A DNA stretch of 64,000 nt from Bagarius yarrelli. Its lineage: Eukaryota; Chordata; Actinopteri; Siluriformes; Sisoridae. The stretch spans positions 2,708,765 to 2,772,764 of the forward strand of contig VCAZ01000027.1 of the NCBI GenBank assembly GCA_005784505.1, given 5' to 3'. Positions 58,438 through 64,000 of the stretch are shown one piece after another. Numbering within the stretch: the stretch's first letter is position 1; the number at the start of each line of letters is the position of its first letter. The position numbers were made by a program, and so were the translations under genes. The notes under the pieces were generated by a model, which saw only the letters and a list, made by a program, of their open reading frames with translations, was not told the origin of the DNA and searched no databases.

Positions 58438-61400
58438 CTGAAAAACAGAGAGAGAAAAAGAGAGAAAGAGGGAGAGAGAGATGAGAGATGACTGATGTAA
58501 TTGAATGCACTTTATATAAAAGACATTCCTGTTGTTGTTGTTTTTTCTCTCAGGGAAGTGAAAGAGACACCTAACCTAACTGCAACAACATCGGCAAAAG
58601 CAAATTCTTTGTGACACTCACATATGTAGATACAAGAAAAATAAATCTGTAAAATAAATAACAAACAAATTTTGTGAAAAGATGAAATAAAACTGCTTTA
58701 ACGCATTACACTGATCCCTTAGGATTCAACACAAATCTAAGGATCCACAGCTCCCATATTTTACAAAAAAGTAGAGCATTAGCCATTACTGGAGTTTCTA
58801 GGTTGTGGGGGCATGACTTATTTTATTCCCATGCTGTCAAAATACATCCATCAGACATGAAGTTCAGTGTGCTCAGACTAGTGCGGGACATGGCAGAAAA
58901 GCCCACCTCATAAATATCTAATTTAGAGGTCAGGTGGTAGGGGAAGCTTCACTGGAAAGCTAGAAATGAAACATTAGAGAAAACAGCGAGGAAACAATCA
59001 ATCTTGTTTATACTATAGCAGTGCGAGTGGCGCAAAGTTTTAGTATAATAAAGGGGGAGTGGAAAGGCTAGCGTAAAGGAATGCACTAAATATTAGCTGA
59101 AAATATACACCTTAACGCATACACACCAACCGGCAGTATTCAACGCATAGGTTTTTTTTTTTTCTTTCTACTCGTTGTCGCTGCTCTTTCTGTCAATTCC
59201 CTTAATATTCTGCTCTATAAGCGTGCCTTTCGTTGAGTTGCTTATCGTAAATAACACAGCATATTTGTTCCTGTTTGCAATAGCACTGTTGAACAAACTG
59301 TTGAAAAAACAATAAATAGTGTTACATGGGAAAACTATTTAGAAAGCTGCAGGCTTTACTTTGAATGCTTCTACTTTAAAAGTGACTTGTTCCCTGGTTT
59401 TTTTAGCAGGTTGTCACACACTGCATTTGTGCTAATTACCATAAATGAATCGCAATGTTTCGAATAAATCCTTCTAAAAGTGTCTTCATGTCTTTGTGTG
59501 GGGGTGTGTGTGTGTGTATGTGTAGTAAGGGGCTACTATTACCAACCCTTATCCTATTTTTTATAATAACTTGCAAAAGCTGCCTTTTTTTAATGATTTT
59601 TTTTTTATTACTTTAATCAATTTTATTATGTATCATTGTTTCCCTGAATTTGCTGTGCAGATCACTGAAGTACACTCGGTACTCACTGGCGAGTAAAACT
59701 CTACACTTTATATCAAACCATCGCCCAACCATGAAAATGAATCTCTCTAGAAATTGAGCCGTTATCTTTATTTATTGTGCTGGTCACAGGCTTTTCACAC
59801 CACACTGCCAGACACTCCCTCACCGCAGCACCCATCTTTATTTCGCTGCTTTTATCTTTGAGAAGAAATACATCATATTGTGCGGCTTGGCTTTTTAACA
59901 GAACATATTTTACAATATACTGTCATTACTCAGGGTATCTAATTAAAATGTATTAGTGTAACAATAAGCTAAGGTTTTATTAATGTGTCTGAACGCCTGC
60001 AAGTTTTTATTTCTATTTGAAAAATTAAGCAACGGCGACTCTATTAAATCTTTTACATATTTTTGTAGACATTTTAATTCATCAAGTGTAAAGAAGCAAA
60101 ATATCTGCAAATGGAATAAAAAAATTTGACAGTTAAAAATAGTTAAGTATGAATATAAATATCGCAATTATCTAACATATGATTTACAGCGAACCACCAA
60201 AGTGCCACTGCCGGGCCCTTGAGTAACGGGGCTTAACCATCAATCACTCAGTAATTGTAAGCTGATCTGGATAAGGGTGTCAGCTAAATGCCAGAAATAT
60301 AACTGTAGATAAATGTGATTGGTTTCAAGATATTTTTACTTGCTAAGAGGTTTTTTAATGTTTAATTTTACCAAGGTTATGAAATATCTGAATTATACCT
60401 GAATTAAGATAAAAATTACAAAGAAACCGAAAAAAATAGGAATTCTACCAGCATACAATAAAGAATATTCATACAGATGCTACACAGAGATTATCTAAAT
60501 TATTATCATTCAGACCTAAAGAAAAGTTTTAAAGAATGTGTTTTTTGGCAAGTTAATATTACTAATATACAACAGTGAAAAGTATAATATTACTAACTGC
60601 TATTCATACATGGAATTAGCTAAATGTTATTTACTTGTGATGTAACTTGAGAAACTGTGGAACCATTTAGCGATAAACAGCAGGAAAAGAAACTATAGCT
60701 ATAGATAACTGCAGGTAGTTAGTGTCGAAACTAATATAACAAGCGGCTCGGAAAAGGTTATACATACATACTCGGTTAATGTTAGATAGAGCCTGCGTTG
60801 TAAGAGCGTTAATTATGAAGGAGCATATTTGCATATTTTATTTTAATATATGAACAAAAATGAAATTTTTTCTGCGTCAGGGTTGGGACGTTGAAGAAAG
60901 TTTCTCACCAGTTAATTGACATTTGACAACAATGGTAATATCTAGTTTACCATGGGGGGCGGGAAGGTTTTTTTTGGCGTTTTCCCCCACTTTCAATTAG
61001 CTTATAAATGTCTGCATGCATTTTACTTTTAGTTTAACATTAGCAGTAATTGGCTATGTGACAACAAAACTGGGAAAAACAACCATAGAACTTTTCTTAA
61101 CATTATAAATATCTCATGGAAAAAATTAAATTTGACTCCTGCTGCAGATATGTGATGTGACGGGAATGTCGGTGCGTTGTGCCAAAACAATAGTTGGTAA
61201 CACCGTCAACATAGCCTATCACAGCAATCTTAATCTTCTTTATTTAAAAAAAAAAAACTGCACACCGTCTGCAGAAAGTCTGCAAACAGGTCACAAGGCA
61301 CTAAGCACCTTGCAGTATCTGCTTCTGTTCTGATAAAGATCTGAGACTAAATATATCACTGAGCAGCTCAAACTCCTAGAGCCTCTAGAACAAGGAGAAG

Positions 61401-61934
61401 TGCACCTCTTAATTTAATAGACGAGCAGCTTTTAATTTGATAGCTTTGTGAAACCAGATAACAGGCTGATCAATTGCCCCTGAACAGTGAGCCCATAATC
61501 GATGGTGGAAGGTGTAATCCATGCTGGGTCAGCTGCTGCTTCCATTCGAGCAAATTATATGCATTAGGTCTGCAGCACAGTCCATATCAAGAAGAGAAAG
61601 AAGACGTGGGGATTGCTGCGCGTTCCGAAATGGAGACGAGACAGGAAGAACAGCACAGAGGAGCTCCTCTGCAAACTTTTGCTCATTAATCAGAGCTCAC
61701 TAGCCGTTCGACAGCATAGGGTTGTGGCGGCAGGTTAATGGAGTTGTGTTTACCTTGCCGTTTTATCTGAGCCACACGCCTGCCCAGGTCTCATCAATTT
61801 AAAACGAGAGAGAGGCAACATTAGCAACAGGACAGTCTCAGCGAATGCTAATGAATGAGCACATTGCCCCACTCACACTCGAGTAATCCAATCAGATGTT
61901 TAGGAGCAGCCCTCCAGTGATAAATCAGTGCACT

Positions 61935-61935
<1 letters not shown>
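58438..61935 (-). other. slc49a4: Probable slc49a4 last intron, part 1
   Basis: A purine-rich stretch lies directly next to the acceptor (58440-58485 on the + strand). A family 1 SINE fragment lies at about 60187-60300. No exon encoding the preceding helices was recognised. Confidence 0.55.
60187..60300 (+). repeat. Family 1 SINE, 3' fragment
   Basis: 'gccgggcccttgagtaacgg' and 'gatctggataagggtgtcag', then 'taaatgccagaaatataact'. The tRNA-like head is missing. Confidence 0.7.

Positions 61936-61982
<47 letters not shown>
61936..61982. repeat. A47 homopolymer
   Basis: Forty-seven uninterrupted A immediately before the 62-bp minisatellite. The length may vary between assemblies. Confidence 0.97.
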
Positions 61983-61984
<2 letters not shown>

Positions 61985-61989
61985 ACAAA

Positions 61990-62533
61990 AATTGAACCTT
62001 TCTGTCAGGAACAGTCCCACAAATCTCACTTATTTCTCACTTTAACCCAGCAATTGAACCTTTCTGTCAGGAACAGTCTCACAGAGCTCACCCGTTTCTC
62101 AGTTTTACACAACAATTTAATCTTTGGTCAGAAACAGTCTCGCAAATCTCACTTATTTCTCAGTTTAACACAACAATTGAACCTTTCTGCCAGGAACAGT
62201 CTCATAAAGCTCACTCATTTCTCACTTTAACACAACAATTGAAGCTTTTGGTCAGGAACAGTCTCACTGAGCTCATCCTTTTTTCTTTTTAACACAACAA
62301 TTGAACCTTTCTGTCAGGAACAGTCTCACAAAGCTCACTCATTTCTCACTTTAACACAACAATTGAAGCTTTTGGTCAGGAACAGTCTCACTGAGCTCAT
62401 CCATTTCTCATCTTACCCAACATTTGAACCCTTTGATCAGGAACAGTCTCAGAGAGGCTGCCCATTTCTCAGTTTTACCCAACAACTAAATTTTTCTGTC
62501 AGAAATAGTCTCACAGAGCTCCTTCGTATCTAA
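61990..62533. repeat. Nine-copy 62-bp minisatellite
   Basis: Units of 60-62 bases begin near 61990, 62051, 62113, 62174, 62236, 62298, 62359, 62421 and 62483. Each carries 'aattgaacctttctgtcagg' or a variant, then 'aacagtctcacaaagctcac' and 'tttctcactttaacacaaca'. Units 4 and 6 are nearly alike, and so are 5 and 7, which indicates duplication of a two-unit block. The long open frame across the first units is a by-product. Confidence 0.93.
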
Positions 62534-64000
62534 CTTTCCCCCTAGCAATCATGCTGCAATAATTATTTTCCCTCCTGTCATTTACACAGCAGTGAAATTG
62601 CTGCTGCTATGTTTTAGTCCCATTTCTCTCATCATGTTATACCTGATGTCAAACGTTCAGATATTTCTGTTATCAAGACACCGGTTTGGCTAAGAGGCTG
62701 CCTCTGATCAGCATCTTTATTTAAGTTCTGACAGGACTGGAAAAATGTGACAGCTTGAAAGCTTGCAAGTAGAAAAACATAAAAGTGGACACAAAAGACA
62801 TAAGGCCTCACAGCTAAGAGCGCTTAACTCTGATATACACTGCAGTAATTATTTCTAATCATCACACATTCAACGTGCCGACTGACAGCTTTTATTAGGT
62901 AGGCTTGAGGCTTTCAGATGCTGTAGCGCTGCATGTGGCTAATAGCTAGCTTAATTATTAGCAAACTCAAGTGGTTCTATGTGAGTAAATTAAGAAGGAG
63001 CTAAAATACACAGCTGCTAATGTTTTCACATTTGTATTACAATTCAGAATAGTTTTTTCCTAAAACAAGTCAGCTCTTTATACAGAGATAATAGCTCCTA
63101 ATGCATCTGACATAACAGAAAAACAGAATAACCTTGCTACCCTGAATTGTTCACAGACACAGACGGAGGAGCATTTTCTTTTGTATTCCACCCACAGCGG
63201 TGAGCACAGAGCAGTGAAATCAAACGTACAAACAACTTTTTAACTTTACATAAACTCACACTCAAGGTGAGTGCATAAAAATGGCACGTGTCCTGCTGTC
63301 TGGATTTGTGTTTTAATCCTATGAGGAGCGTCAGCGGTTTTACTGAATGCTGGAAAATGCTCCAGCATCCACATAGTGTGCGTGTGTGTGTGTGTGTGGA
63401 CTCTGGTGACAACAGCAAGAACAGAGGCGAGTAAACTGGAGCAGAACCACCGGGGTAAGGATCAGTATGGGGCCATGCACAGTTTGACAGGTGGTGTTAC
63501 CGAGCTTTTAGCGTGACTTGAACCAAGGTCACAAATCCTGTGACAAAAAAGTCTAGTCTAGTTCCGTTTAATATGATGGACAAGATGGATGATACTTATA
63601 TTTTTGGATTATGGTGGTCAATAATACATGTGAGTTTTCCCTTTTTTCTTTCTTTTTATGCTTGCTCATAATAATGAGTAAATCCACAAGCATTAATCCC
63701 ACAATGAAGGGAAAGTTTTAAAACAACCATAGTTGGGCAAAGTGCTGTACATAAGAAAACATAAAATGAACCACAATGATACAATCTAACCCACAGCTCT
63801 TAAATGTAGTTAAATGCCAAAGAATAAAAATGTGTTTTAAGGCTAGTTTTAAAAGCAGACAAAGTTGGATCAATTCTTACAGAAAATATTAATGAATTCC
63901 AGAGTTTAAGGGCAGCTACTGCAAAGGCACTTTCTCTCCTATGCTTCAGTCTTACTCTAGGAACAGCCAGCAGCATAAGGTCAGCAGACCTCAGAGACCT
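62534..64000. other. Probable slc49a4 intron, part 2; possible repeat at the right edge
   Basis: A GT run lies at about 63375-63399. From about 63720 the wording ('gggcaaagtgctgtacataa', 'attccagagtttaagggcag', 'ggaacagccagcagcataag') resembles a dispersed fish repeat that continues past the window. No exon recognised. Confidence 0.4.

Noticed and set aside
61928..62230. Open frame starting with a lysine run and 20-residue repeats
   Set aside because: It translates the A47 tract and the 62-bp minisatellite; the frame is lost in later units.
63137..63418. 93-codon - strand frame as a possible upstream slc49a4 exon
   Set aside because: It does not resemble the expected membrane helices of SLC49A4 and includes a translated GT run.

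Overview
The window looks like AT-rich nuclear DNA from a ray-finned fish, most likely an otophysan and possibly a catfish. The signs are GT-AG spliced vertebrate genes, many tRNA-headed SINEs whose tails read like 'ggataagggcgtctgccaaatg', Tc1, hAT and piggyBac-type DNA transposon remnants, and long GATA microsatellites. The taxon call is inference from repeat style; no organism is named by the sequence itself.

The main gene is a class 5 semaphorin on the + strand, best called sema5b. Eighteen coding exons are visible from 11941 to 42317. They encode about 989 residues: most of the sema domain, the PSI cysteine knot, seven thrombospondin type 1 (TSR) modules, one transmembrane helix and a cytoplasmic tail. 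The N-terminal 90-110 residues (signal peptide and first sema strands) were not found, so positions 1-11940 are read as the 3' part of a long 5' intron. The 3' UTR runs to about 44.6 kb, where a terminal-type AATAAA lies at 44568-44573.

The second gene is on the - strand. The last coding exon of slc49a4 (dirc2), a lysosomal major facilitator transporter, lies at 58322-58437; its other exons are beyond the right edge. The two genes are tail to tail, the same neighbours and orientation as SEMA5B and SLC49A4 on human 3q21. This linkage supports the 5B rather than the 5A assignment.

Between and inside the genes are transposon remnants. They include three tRNA-type SINE families (one copy nested inside another), two TTAA-flanked piggyBac-like MITEs (8844-9263, 37509-37967), a 708-bp hAT-like element with an 8-bp target duplication carrying a SINE (23363-24070), a short CAGGGGC-ended family with three copies, a decayed Tc1 element (39394-40370), and Ty3/gypsy pol scraps (47.6-48.8 kb). 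Simple repeats include GATA arrays and a nine-copy 62-bp minisatellite directly after a 47-base A tract (61936-62533).

The observation most worth checking is in sema5b. The exon at 28357-28505 is one base too long: a run of five T at 28392-28396 breaks the frame within the TSR2-TSR3 linker and gives a stop at 28421. Either this is an assembly or allelic indel, or splicing uses a second acceptor 31 bases downstream (CAG ending at 28387), which restores the frame at the cost of the last conserved cysteines of TSR2. I found no evidence of a previously undescribed biological system.
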